This document shows positions 48,593 to 58,400 of a stretch of 64,000 nt of DNA, piece after piece. The position numbers and the translations under genes were made by a program. The stretch comes from JAVBSX01 sp031549565 (lineage in GTDB: Bacteria; Planctomycetota; Planctomycetia; Pirellulales; Thermoguttaceae), in contig JAVBPO010000033.1 in the NCBI GenBank assembly GCA_031549565.1, positions 7,292-71,291 on the forward strand, in the 5' to 3' direction. Under the pieces are notes generated by a model. The model ran no database searches. It was not told the DNA's origin and worked only from the letters and a program-made list of their open reading frames with translations. Each line of letters opens with the position of its first letter. Within the stretch, counting starts at the first letter, position 1.

Positions 48593-50239
48593 TCATTTTC
48601 TTCTGGCGTCCAGATAGTCCAGGTAAAGTTCGTCCAGCGCAGGATACGGCTTTTTCGTCAAGGTCGAGAGCGTGTTCGCTTTATCTTTGCCGTCGTAGAT
48701 CAACTGCAGATAGGCGACCGCGGCATCACGAAGCGAACCGCTTTCGGCGTGCATGAAAAAATGAGCCATACCCGCCGACTGGGAATAGACTTTCTGCAAG
48801 TCGGGGAAGTTTTGGAATTCCAGCCGATCGACCAGCGTGAAACGTCCCAACGGAACGTAAAACGATTTATTGAACACTTCATCGATCGCGTCCTGAAATC
48901 GGGCGTCTTCCGTACCGCCGACGACGTAATACCCCTGCTCGCTGTCAAGCGTTTCCATGTACATCGCGATTCCCTCGATGATCCAAAAATTTCCGTTCAC
49001 GGCGATCTGGTTGCCGCCGCGACGGCTTTCGGAAAACAACTGATGCGTCGCTTCATGCAAGAGCGTACGATGGACTTCTTCCCGGACTTCCCGGTGCGCC
49101 GTTTTGTCGAAGGAGAAAAACGTACACTGTCGTTCTCCCGGCTCGTAAAGACCGATGGTCTGGGCCAAATAGCGAGGGGCTTCCCGCGGCTTTTCAAGAA
49201 TCAAGTTCGCCAGATAATCCTGCCGGTCCCGGAAGACGCGTATGTTGTGCTTCATTCCCGGCTTCGGCGTGGTTTTCCCCTCGAACAGCGTTGCCAAACC
49301 TTCGTCTGACGCCATGAAACGGTAAAAGAGCAGCTTCCACGCCCGATACAGGTCTTCCAGTTCCCGGGTCAATCGCACCCCTTCTTCGAGACTGTGGTTG
49401 GTCGTCAGGAGATAGTGTTCCGTTTCGATCTGCCAACCTTTGCGGATCTCCTGTCGGTTGTGTCGATCTTCGGCGGGCGTAATCCATTTTTTACCGTACC
49501 AACGTTCGCCGTCTTCGTATCGCTTGACGAATTTTTCCGGCATCCAACCGAACTTGGGATGATCGATTCTCCCTTTCTTGAGTTGTTCCCTTTCCCAAGG
49601 GGTTCTCCACTCGTCTTTGTACCGGATGAAGCCGAGCAATTTTCGTATCGCCGCGTGATCCGGATCGGCGTGCAGAGCCATGAGCGACATTTGAATCGCC
49701 AGCGAGCCGCGATCCTGCCGGGCCGCCGACTTGGCGCACGCGAACAGCTTGGCGGCATACGTTCTCCGGGCTTTCCAAAACTCCGCTTCCCAGTCGAATG
49801 CGGCGTCCTCTTTCGATTTTTGATCCAACGTATCGGGCGATTCTTCCGGACCGTTCTCGTCCTCGTCCTCGGATTCCCGCGAGTCGTCCGTTTCCGGGGG
49901 AATCTCGCTCGTTTTTTGCGTCGGAATGTTCGCAACGATTGCGGTACGTTTCGCTTCGGGTTTGCTTCGGGCTGATCCGTTTTGATTCGTCGCGGTCGGT
50001 CGCAGCACCTTGATCGGTAATTTCGGAATGTAAATCTTTTCCTCATCCTGCGGCGGAACACACAAACGTATTTTCGCGGCCTCTTCGGGAAGCTCATGTT
50101 CATCACACCACTTGGCGAGTGTGTCGAGCTTTTGACGATATTCCAGCGTCAATTTGTTCGCGTTGACCAACCAGGCTTCCGCCGCGTTTGCCGTGTTGCC
50201 GAGAAGGACTATCGCGCTTACCAGCGCCGGGCGGGCCAT
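48593..50239 (-). CDS. DUF1570 protein, exported putative zinc metallopeptidase
   Basis: 548 residues from the ATG that opens a signal peptide (ARPALVSAIVLLGNTANA). A basic and acidic linker (about 75-140) precedes the body. The C-terminal third has TLLHEATHQLFSESRRGG, an HExxH motif, and WIIEGIAMYMETL as the probable glutamate ligand, together a gluzincin-like pattern. DUF1570 proteins are common in planctomycetes and no substrate is known. The stop lies 3 bases past the convergent yggS stop. Confidence 0.82.
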   Translation of the reverse strand: MARPALVSAIVLLGNTANAAEAWLVNANKLTLEYRQKLDTLAKWCDEHELPEEAAKIRLCVPPQDEEKIYIPKLPIKVLRPTATNQNGSARSKPEAKRTAIVANIPTQKTSEIPPETDDSRESEDEDENGPEESPDTLDQKSKEDAAFDWEAEFWKARRTYAAKLFACAKSAARQDRGSLAIQMSLMALHADPDHAAIRKLLGFIRYKDEWRTPWEREQLKKGRIDHPKFGWMPEKFVKRYEDGERWYGKKWITPAEDRHNRQEIRKGWQIETEHYLLTTNHSLEEGVRLTRELEDLYRAWKLLFYRFMASDEGLATLFEGKTTPKPGMKHNIRVFRDRQDYLANLILEKPREAPRYLAQTIGLYEPGERQCTFFSFDKTAHREVREEVHRTLLHEATHQLFSESRRGGNQIAVNGNFWIIEGIAMYMETLDSEQGYYVVGGTEDARFQDAIDEVFNKSFYVPLGRFTLVDRLEFQNFPDLQKVYSQSAGMAHFFMHAESGSLRDAAVAYLQLIYDGKDKANTLSTLTKKPYPALDELYLDYLDARRK

Positions 50240-50565
50240 GCTTTCGGAAAATTTGCATACAGCCTCTACAATCGCAAAAAACCACATGTCAGCGAAAGCA
50301 ATAATTGGAAAAATCAAAAAAACGGGCAAAGTTTAAGAATAAATGGCGCACCAAGCCGGATTCCATACTAAAATTGCAGTTGAACACCGGTTGGTTGCGA
50401 ATGATCGTCCCCCGTTTAGCCGGAGCGCCGAAGGCGCCCGCACCGTGTTGGATCACTGTACTCCAAGATACTTCGTTTTTCATTCGCCGTCAATCAATTC
50501 ATCGTCGGGAAGGATGCCGGTCGACACATTTTCTCTCCCATTTCCTCCTCCGTATTTCCTCCCCC
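50240..50565. other. 326-bp divergent spacer
   Basis: Between two divergent genes. Apart from a small GC hairpin near 50420-50440 I see no gene or named site. Confidence 0.4.
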
Positions 50566-51687
50566 ATGTCCGTTAGTAAGAAGATTCCGATCGGAGAGCA
50601 CCGTTTAGGAGCCCAATACCTCGAACTGCGAGAGACTTTACAAACGCCGAAATACCAGCGGCATCTTGAGAAACGCTTGGCCTACTGGGTCAATTTGTCG
50701 GACAAGCGACTCCCGATCGCTTTGCTCGGGCGAACCGTAGGGGAAATATTGGACATGTCGATGGATGAACTGATGGGATTTCCCAGCATCGGCGAGAAGA
50801 AATTCAACGCACTCGTTTCCCTGCTCGGAAGAATTGCCGACACTTCCGAAGTAATGATTCCTCTGCCGGAAGAGTATGCAAGCGAACCCGGCGAAAGAGA
50901 ACAACCGGTGTTTGCAGGAAACGAACCGAACTGGAATCTCGTCTCTGAACTCCAGTGGAATACTTGGCAGCGCGTCGTGATCGATCAAGGTTTGGAAAAC
51001 GAAAAAATCGGGCGTCTTTGCAGCAGTTTGAGCGAAATTCCGCGTGTACTTTGGAACAAGCCGCTTGGAATCTATTGCCGGATCAGTCTTGAGGAACTTC
51101 GTTCCATGAAAACCCACGGCGAGCGGCGTATCCAGGCGATTGTTCACCTTTTCCACGATGTTTTTGAAGTCGCTTCCAAATTCACCAACGTTCCCCGACT
51201 TCGGGTTCGCATGTCTTTGCGGTGGATCGACGAGCTTCAGCTCTGGATGTCGGAAATGCTCACCGCCTCCTCTTTCCCGTCGAAAGACGAGATCATGCGG
51301 CGATTCGTTCGGCCCTGTCTGGGGCAACTTCGGATCGACGCGACTGAAGGCGTGGTGCAGTTGGCGGAAGCGAGACTCGGCCTCGACGGACCGATCACTT
51401 CCGTTCGGCAAGTCGCCAAAGAGATGAATCTTGCCCGGGCCAGGGTTTACCAGCTTCTCGGCCAAATCGGCGAAATCATGGCGATCCGTTGGCCGGAGGG
51501 GAGTTCGCTCGTCTACCAGTTGCGGGACAAGTGCATTTACGAAATGATCGATCGCCCTTCTTCACAAGCCCACGAGCTGTTCATGGCCTCGGCGGACCTC
51601 TTTTATCCGACCGGTCGGACGGCTCCCGATCCGTCGCGGGACCGGGATTCCACGTTCGGAAAGACGCAGCCGGTGAAACCGCGTTAA
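50566..51687 (+). CDS. Protein with RNAP-alpha-CTD-like helix-hairpin-helix and winged-helix-like regions
   Basis: 373 residues, not a named family to me. Residues about 45-90 (LPIALLGRTVGEILDMSMDE then GFPSIGEKKFNAL) look like the helix-hairpin-helix of the RNA polymerase alpha C-terminal domain. A similar stretch recurs near 150-190 (YCRISLEELRSMKTHGERRI). Residues about 290-330 (SVRQVAKEMNLARARVYQLL) resemble a sigma region-4 or helix-turn-helix segment. A DNA-binding transcription factor is the likeliest role. The stop overlaps the convergent coaD stop by four bases (TTAA). Confidence 0.6.
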   Translation: MSVSKKIPIGEHRLGAQYLELRETLQTPKYQRHLEKRLAYWVNLSDKRLPIALLGRTVGEILDMSMDELMGFPSIGEKKFNALVSLLGRIADTSEVMIPLPEEYASEPGEREQPVFAGNEPNWNLVSELQWNTWQRVVIDQGLENEKIGRLCSSLSEIPRVLWNKPLGIYCRISLEELRSMKTHGERRIQAIVHLFHDVFEVASKFTNVPRLRVRMSLRWIDELQLWMSEMLTASSFPSKDEIMRRFVRPCLGQLRIDATEGVVQLAEARLGLDGPITSVRQVAKEMNLARARVYQLLGQIGEIMAIRWPEGSSLVYQLRDKCIYEMIDRPSSQAHELFMASADLFYPTGRTAPDPSRDRDSTFGKTQPVKPR

Positions 51688-52187
51688 CGGAGCGTTCGGC
51701 TTTTTTCCAGAACCGCTTCGGCAACGGGCGGAGGGAGAAAACTCAGCAGAACCGCTTCGTCGGCGACCGAAGTGATTTCCCGAATCAAAGAGCTGGACAC
51801 GTGCGCCAACTCGCCGTCGGCGATGAGAAAGAGCGTTTCCACGTCCGGCGCCAATCGGCGATTGGCCATCATCATGGTCAACTCGGCGGGAATGTCCGTG
51901 ATCGGACGCACACCGCGAACCATGATCTTTGCCCCGCACTGCTGGACGAAACGAACCGTCAAACCTTCGTAAGTTTTGACGTTAATGTTACTCAGGTGAG
52001 TCGTCGATTGCTCGATGAGTCGAACCCGTTGTTCTGTGGAAAACCACGGCGCTTTGTCCCGATTGATCCCGACCCCGACGATCACTTCATCGAACAATCG
52101 GCTCGCTCGCTCTACGACGTTCAGGTGCCCCAGCGTGAAGGGGTCAAACGACCCCGGGTAAACGGCAATGCGACCAACATTTGACAT
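51684..52187 (-). CDS. coaD: Phosphopantetheine adenylyltransferase
   Basis: 167 residues. CoaD transfers AMP to 4'-phosphopantetheine, the penultimate step of coenzyme A synthesis. AVYPGSFDPFTLGHLNVV has the T-x-G-H nucleotide motif (18-21). RGVRPITDIPAELTMMMANR and VSSSLIREI, the phosphate-binding ISSxxxR-type motif, are conserved. A terminator-like hairpin lies only 5 bases upstream of the ATG. Confidence 0.96.
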   Translation of the reverse strand: MSNVGRIAVYPGSFDPFTLGHLNVVERASRLFDEVIVGVGINRDKAPWFSTEQRVRLIEQSTTHLSNINVKTYEGLTVRFVQQCGAKIMVRGVRPITDIPAELTMMMANRRLAPDVETLFLIADGELAHVSSSLIREITSVADEAVLLSFLPPPVAEAVLEKSRTLR

Positions 52188-52192
52188 GGACG

Positions 52193-52216
52193 AAAAAAGG
52201 GGCTCCTACGAGCCCC
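52193..52216 (-). terminator. Hairpin plus U-tract directly upstream of coaD
   Basis: On the minus strand GGGGCTC CTAC-complement GAGCCCC forms a seven-pair hairpin followed by six T residues ending 5 bases before the coaD ATG. It may end the metallophosphoesterase transcript or attenuate coaD. Confidence 0.7.
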
Positions 52217-52343
52217 AAGCGAAAGCGTGGGGGTAAATATCTTCTCGACGTAAATTGGTCGAATTTTCACATTCTCCAAGCAGATTCTACCTTCCCAAAA
52301 AGCTGCGCCAAGAAGAGTCGGAAGGCTTCGAATCTTGAGAATA

Positions 52344-52386
52344 ATGAGCCGGGGATGAAGGTGGTACCCCACCGCAATCCCCGGGA
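52344..52386. repeat. Family-H hairpin repeat
   Basis: GAGCCGGGGAT and ATCCCCGGGACTC flank an inner GGTGG/CCACC stem, related to 45299-45331. It lies just past the stop of the metallophosphoesterase. Confidence 0.6.
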
Positions 52387-52403
52387 CTCACGCACTCAAC
52401 ACC

Positions 52404-53351
52404 TCACGGAGCCGTCTGCAAAACAGGCTTCTCGTCGACCGGTGCACCACGCCGGGCCGGCATCGAACTGACCTCGATCGTCGACCCGACCGGTAGGATC
52501 GTGATTTTTGGAGCGGAATCCTTTCGGACCGACACATGATTGATATGATGCATCAATCCCGCTTCGGGATTAATATCCTCCAGTTTACCGCCGGTCGTTG
52601 CCAGCGTCATGTACTGAATACCGTCTCGGATTTGGTAAGTGATCCGGTGAATGTGTCCCGCGAAAACCGCTTTCACGTTGCCCGCTTCGACGAAAGCGGC
52701 ATGAACCTTCTCCCAATCGTCGCCGTAATTGCCTCCGAGCCAACGCGGATGATGCTGGAAAACGTAGATTCCTTCGGCTTCTTTGGCTCGCTCCAAAACC
52801 GTCTTGAGCCAAGTGAATTGGGCGTCGCTCATTTTCTGGCATTCCGGTTTTCCGAAACTTTTTTCACCGGTTTCGGGATTGCCTTCGTCCGTAAAGAGAA
52901 CGATGAACCAATTGTTTTTGTACTCGAAAGCGTACCATAACGGTCCGAAATTCTCCGTGAATTCCCTTTCGTGCTGTCCGATGGGAAGGTCCGCGGCCGC
53001 TTTGCCGCCGTAAATATCGTGATTTCCCGGCGTCGGATACCACGGGCTTTCCAGACGACTCATGATCGCCTTGTATTCCCGCATCTGGGCGAGCCATTTT
53101 TCCGTGGTGTTATACCCTTGGACCATGTCGCCGATATTCATGACGAAATCGGGTTGGAGCCGGTTGGCGTCCGCGACGGCGCCCTCAAGGATCGGAAGTC
53201 CTTCCGGCGTTCCGGTGGTCCGGTCGCCGAAAACAAGGAACGTGAACCCCGTTTTTTCAGGCGGCGTCACGACCTCATTCGTCTCGCAGTAGACGCCTTG
53301 GGAAAACGACATAACCAAAAGCATCGTCAAAATTCTTTGGATCATCATCAT
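52404..53351 (-). CDS. Exported calcineurin-like metallophosphoesterase
   Basis: 315 residues with signal peptide ILTMLLVMSFSQGVYC. Metal ligand motifs in order: FLVFGDRTTG (D of the first site), MNIGDMVQ, TPGNHDIYGG, FQHHPRWLGG and FAGHIHRITY. The first site has GDR rather than the usual GDxH. Family enzymes cleave phosphomono- or diesters. Its substrate and partner are not indicated. Confidence 0.88.
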   Translation of the reverse strand: MMMIQRILTMLLVMSFSQGVYCETNEVVTPPEKTGFTFLVFGDRTTGTPEGLPILEGAVADANRLQPDFVMNIGDMVQGYNTTEKWLAQMREYKAIMSRLESPWYPTPGNHDIYGGKAAADLPIGQHEREFTENFGPLWYAFEYKNNWFIVLFTDEGNPETGEKSFGKPECQKMSDAQFTWLKTVLERAKEAEGIYVFQHHPRWLGGNYGDDWEKVHAAFVEAGNVKAVFAGHIHRITYQIRDGIQYMTLATTGGKLEDINPEAGLMHHINHVSVRKDSAPKITILPVGSTIEVSSMPARRGAPVDEKPVLQTAP

Positions 53352-53463
53352 TGATTGGTATGGTGTTGGTATGAATAAAGAGCCGCATGAGCAGCGATGC
53401 GAATCTTGCGGAATATCACACGGTCGCGCCGACCGAATAATCTAAAGTCTACAGGCTCGCCTC

Positions 53464-53943
53464 CTACTCCACAAGCACGATTTCCTGCGAAATCGCGCCT
53501 TTCGATTCAAGCTCGAAATCAAACTTCTGCGATCTCTTCTCTTTCGAGGAGAGCACGGTCCGGACGAGCTCCGTCTTGCGGTTGTAGCGGTCGGGCACGC
53601 GCTCCTTGCCGCGGCCGAGGTTTTCTTTCGGAATCGTGTCCTTGAATTCGACACCACCCCGGGCGGTCCAGATTTGGACTCTCTTTTCCCCCGCTTCGAC
53701 TCCGGACTTCTCAGAATTGAACATCAAGTGATAGCGACCCGCTTCATCGGTCAGCGCGAAAGCGAGAGTGCCGTTTTTCACGTCTTCAAAGAAGACCTGG
53801 GCGTAAGCGAGTGGTTGTCCGTCGAGTGTGATGACGCCGCTCCCGTCGACCAGGTCGACACCACTGTAATCGATCATGGACCGCGAGGAACAACCCGTAA
53901 GCAGCACGATCGTCAACAGGCTCGGCAATAATATTCTTGTCAT
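53464..53943 (-). CDS. Lipoprotein with carboxypeptidase-regulatory-like domain
   Basis: 159 residues. LLTIVLLTGC is a lipobox with Cys17, so the protein is lipid-anchored. The body (GVITLDGQPLAYAQVFFED, TDEAGRYHLMF) is a small beta-sandwich of the transthyretin/CarboxypepD_reg type. In planctomycetes these lipoproteins are typically found beside DUF1559 genes, as here, which may mean co-assembly at the cell surface. Confidence 0.8.
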   Translation of the reverse strand: MTRILLPSLLTIVLLTGCSSRSMIDYSGVDLVDGSGVITLDGQPLAYAQVFFEDVKNGTLAFALTDEAGRYHLMFNSEKSGVEAGEKRVQIWTARGGVEFKDTIPKENLGRGKERVPDRYNRKTELVRTVLSSKEKRSQKFDFELESKGAISQEIVLVE

Positions 53944-53981
53944 GTCGGTTCTCCCGAGGAGTTAAATGGAAAGGCGGAATT

Positions 53982-55094
53982 CTAAAGCGTCAAAGGTTCT
54001 TTGCCGTTACGCGAATGGATCGCCCGGTAAATGTCGATGTCGATCGAATTCGGAACGAAATGAACCGAACCGTCACCTAGCGTGAAATTGGCGCCCATGG
54101 GATGGTAGCTGCCGAACGCGACTTCGATAAACGTGCCGTGAATATTCGGCGTCAGGAAGAAAGCGTTCAGTTGTACCATTCCGCTTCCGAGCGCTTCGGA
54201 AAACTCGGTCGGCGTGTCCTGGTCGCCGAGAACGCCCCAGCCCCACCACTGGTTGCCCCCGGTGTGCCAGAAATCCATGCCTTGGCTGTCTTTCGTGAAA
54301 TCCGGAGCCGGAGCCGATTCGCCGAACGCGACCGTGTTGGATAACCCGTCGCTGATCGCGCCGAAGTTGTGCCATGTGTCGCCGATGAGAAAACCGTTCG
54401 GCTTCGCTTTCGGGGCATTGCTCGCTTTGCGCGGACCTTTGCAGTTGGAGAGTGATATCATCTCGCTGTCCGGTATCGTGACGCCGCCGACCGTGTAACC
54501 TTCGGGCCGCATCGTTCGCACGTTGTCGTTTCCGACGTCGCTCCCTGCATTGCCGCGATAACACGCGATCGCGCGATTGGAGATGTTGTTGTACATGCCC
54601 GGGTAATTCTTTTCCAGCGGACACGTCGGGCAAAAGTAAGTCGGAATAGGCGTCATGCAGACGACGACGTTGCTGATCGGCTCGTCGTCTTTGGAACCGA
54701 TGACACTCCCGGCGGTGTTATGGCGAAACCCGCCCTTCGCCTCGTCGCTCCAATCGAACACGAGCAGGTCGTATAAATTTTTCTGTTCGATGTACGGCAA
54801 GAGGGCGCCGCTCCAAGTGAAACCTTGAGCCGTGAATCCGGCGGGGATCGTCTGATAGACGTCGTGATAATTGTGTAACCCGAGCCCGATTTGTTTCATA
54901 TTGTTCGTACACTGCATTCGCCGTGCCGCCTCTCGGGCCGATTGCACGGCGGGAAGCAGCAAACTGATCAAAATGCCGATGACCGCGATCACGACGAGCA
55001 GTTCCACCAACGTAAAACCACAGGCACGTCGCATGGTGTGAAGCTGAATTTCTTCGGTAACGCAATTCGTAGCAATAGCAAGTTTTCTTCTCAT
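53982..55094 (-). CDS. DUF1559 protein with prepilin-type N-terminus
   Basis: About 370 residues. RRACGFTLVELLVVIAVIGI is a type IV prepilin signal (cleavage Gly-Phe, Glu5), followed by AVQSAREAARRMQC, the planctomycete DUF1559 signature. The domain ends LGDGSVHFVPNSIDIDIYRA. The start is uncertain: the ATG at 55094 gives a 26-residue leader, the ATG at 55034 a short one of 6, and an upstream TTG at 55124 lies inside a repeat. The proteins probably form pseudopilus-like assemblies and are massively expanded in this phylum. Confidence 0.88.
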   Translation of the reverse strand: MRRKLAIATNCVTEEIQLHTMRRACGFTLVELLVVIAVIGILISLLLPAVQSAREAARRMQCTNNMKQIGLGLHNYHDVYQTIPAGFTAQGFTWSGALLPYIEQKNLYDLLVFDWSDEAKGGFRHNTAGSVIGSKDDEPISNVVVCMTPIPTYFCPTCPLEKNYPGMYNNISNRAIACYRGNAGSDVGNDNVRTMRPEGYTVGGVTIPDSEMISLSNCKGPRKASNAPKAKPNGFLIGDTWHNFGAISDGLSNTVAFGESAPAPDFTKDSQGMDFWHTGGNQWWGWGVLGDQDTPTEFSEALGSGMVQLNAFFLTPNIHGTFIEVAFGSYHPMGANFTLGDGSVHFVPNSIDIDIYRAIHSRNGKEPLTL

Positions 55095-55120
55095 GTTTCT
55101 TTCGTGAAAGGTACTGGCTA

Positions 55121-55253
55121 TCAACGCCGTTAAGTATTTCCTGGGACCGCAGGCATCTTGCCTGCACCTGGGCCTATGGGCTTCCAGCCCGTAGCAAACC
55201 CAGGGCAGGCTGGAAACCTGCGATCCCAGGTTTCGAACTCTTAACGGTGTTGA
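55121..55253. repeat. Palindromic element with terminal inverted repeats
   Basis: Outer ends TCAACGCCGTTAAG (55121-55134) and CTTAACGGTGTTGA (55240-55253) match with one mismatch. The centre pairs CCTGGGACCGCAGG-type and CCTGCGATCCCAGG-type sequences and has a GGGCTTCCAGCCC palindrome. It is intergenic and non-coding. Confidence 0.75.
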
Positions 55254-55416
55254 TTGGCTCTTCCCTGTAAACGTCAGGGAAGCTCAATCGAACACGCCGG
55301 GCATTGTCCCGGAGGAATGTTAAGATATGATCAAGAAAGCATAAAAAGAGCGCAAATAATTCCAAAACCGATACCGGCCCCAAACGTAACTGCGGGGTGA
55401 TCATATTGACACCACG

Positions 55417-58400
55417 CTAAGATCGAATCAATTGCGCCGCGTATTGCGGGGTCTGATTGACGAGCGTAAGAACCTGTGAGCTCGACTGGACCAAAATTTG
55501 AGAACGGGTCATTCGCGAGCTTTCTTCCGCGAAATCGGCGTTGGAAATCAACGATTCCGCGCTGCTCAGTTGTTCGACGGTGTCTTCGAGAACCGCTTCG
55601 TTCGGTTGGAGTGTGCTTCGTTGTGTGGTGCCAAGACGACCGCGAAGGAAAGAAATCTCGCTGATCGCCTCCTGGACGATCCGGTCGGTCAGCTTCGTGT
55701 CGGTCGAAAGATTCGCGACACCATCGCTGCGTAACATCACGAGCCGTCCGCTTGAACCGCCCAGTGACGCCGAGCCGACGTTCGGCAGAGAAATGCGAAT
55801 CTGCTGCTGTGTCGTTACGTCCGCTCCAAGCTGGAATGTCGAACCGCCGTCCGTGATGCGAAAGCGAATCACATCTCCCGCCTGGACGTCGATTCCCAAC
55901 GTGGCACTAAAAGCGAGCATCGACGTGCTGGATGCGACCCGATTTCCGTCGGCGGTCATTTTCGTTCCATTGGAGAGCACCATCGCGTCGGCACCACCGG
56001 CGGTGTCGGTTATGACGCCGTTCTTATTCACGACGTTGAGCGTGCCGGAGACGAGATGCATGGAAACGCTTTGTCGTGACCCGGTTTCGACTGATTCCAG
56101 CTTGACGCCGTACGGGTCGTCGTCGAAGTTGTTTTGCATCATAACGCCACCTTTGACTTCATCGCATCCTGTCGTTCGCCGGATCTCCATGAACACGATC
56201 GGAAGCGTCACGGTTTGTCCGCAATCGTCAGCCGTTGCCGTTTTCTTGAGAACGCCCTTGCCGTAATCGTCGGTGCAATCGACGTCGGCGACATTGTCGA
56301 TTCCGCGAGGCCGTAGAAGACTCACGCTGACACCGTGTGTTTCTTCCAGCGAAAGCGAGTTGAAATAATCGACAAGCTCCCGGGCGGTTGTCGTCGCGTT
56401 ACCGTATTGGTCCGTCGCCAAATGCACGACCATTCGAGCCGGCGTCACGTTGCCGTCGCAGTCCGTTGCTTCGTCTTCCCAGGAAAGCGAAACGTGTTGA
56501 TTCGCGAGATTGCGACCGATCTCACTTTTGTCGATCGTGAAGACGATCTCCGCAGAGGCTTTCGGACCGAGGAATTGCAGCGCCGTTTGGTCGTCCACGC
56601 TTCCGTAATACGCCGCTTCCTGAAAAAATGACACCAACCCGGTCCCGTCGTTTCCGGCCGCCCGCTCGGCGTAAAACAGGCGGCTCAGCTCCGGATCGCT
56701 GTTGATGAAATCGATCACTTCATCGACGGTCATGGAGCTGGTACCACCGTCGCGTCCGCCTTGTAGAGCGGAAGAGTGGTATTGAAGTGGGTCGATGTCG
56801 GATTTGTAGAATACCTTGCCGCTCCCGTCGTTGTCGGGGTTAAGCGTTGCCTTGACGATCGTGCCGGTGTCACGGTTAAGCGATCGGCTCGCGTAATCGG
56901 AATTCGTCGAGAAATCCCCCACCTTGTCACACAGAACATAGGTGAATATCGCGGCGTGATCCGTTCCCACGGTTCCAGCGACTTCTTTGTCCTTGAGAAT
57001 GATCGCGATGTTATCGACGCCGTTTTTCGTGCCGATATGATAGGTTCCGGTACTAAAGGAATCGACACCCCAGCCGCTATCGACGAGAGTGGTTCCGACT
57101 TTCATGGTGCCAAGCGGTATGTCGGTGCCGGAGCCGTCGATGTTTTTCGCAACGAACATTTCGATCAAACCGCCGGTCGCCTGTCGGACCGCTTCAATCA
57201 TTTGCATGTACGACACATTCGCCAAATCGCCGATAATGTGAAGCTCCTTCGACTCGGCGTTGAACGATGCAAAAACGGCGTTGCGGTACTTTTCGGTATT
57301 ATGATCGGAACCGTCGCTGTTTTCAATCCGGATCGCCAGCCCATTGAATTCGCTTCCGGCGTCACGGGTTTTGAACGTCACGTAATTTTCATTGGCCGAA
57401 CCGTCCCCTTCGTAAAGCGTTACGGACGCTTGTTGAGCGGATTCGATATACTCCGACCGTGCCAAAAGCTGGGCCGGAGAATCGTACAACTCGATAAAGA
57501 CGCCGCCGAGAGTCGTGATGTAAGCGTCCCCCTGGTTGGTGCCAAGCGTTCCGGCAATGGTCGTCGCGGTGTTACGGTCCGATTGGTCCAGTTTATCTTC
57601 GACGGTCCCGTTGACCGAACCGAGATAGACGTTTTTCCCGTCGCCGGTGAACGTGGAGAAGTCGAACGAAGCTCCTACGGTCAGTCCGGTCGTTGACGCC
57701 TCGAAAATGGATCGCCCATATTCATCGACGACACCGTGCAAAACCGCATCCAAAGCCGCTTTGGCGACGACGGCGTTTTTCGTGGTCACGGTCACGGTTT
57801 TCGTCTCGGGATCCCACTTTGCCGTGAGATCGTCCTGGACGTCATCGTATTGGAAAACGACCTTCAAATCATTTCCACTTCGACCTTTTTCGTACGAGGT
57901 GAGCGTCAAGATGTTGGAATTCTTTCCATTCGTTTCGTCGCTGATCGAAATCGACGCCGCCTGCAAATCGGTTCCCTTGTCGCTGATGTCGATCACCGCT
58001 TGAGTGCCCGTCGCCGAGCCGATGGAACGAACATAGGGACGCTGAGTAAAGTTGGTCGCATTAAATTGAAAAAGCGTACCGTCGAAATATTCGAAATCAA
58101 AGATGCCGCCAGTACTGCCGATTGCACTGATTATGTTTTTCGCGGGACTTCCCGTTGCGTTCACGGCGTTAAAGATGTCGGCCCCTGAAATTTCACCGAG
58201 CCCGGTGATGACAAGCTGATCGCCGCTCATCGTGACGCTGACGCCTCCTGAACCTCCTTTGACGAAACGGACGCTATAGTCGCTCCCGTCGACGTCCGCG
58301 GTATCCACCTGGAATTGCAGTACGCCCGACATGTAGCGATCGTTAACCTGTGTCACCGCCTTGACATGATCGATTCCGACAATGGGTTTATTGACCATAT

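Noticed and set aside
55174..55404. 76-codon minus-strand frame after the flagellin, and an overlapping hydrophobic frame ending FGIICALFMLS
   Set aside because: The first runs into the palindromic element. The second looks like a membrane helix but has no ATG, GTG or TTG start in frame near it. Possibly a remnant; not supportable as a gene.
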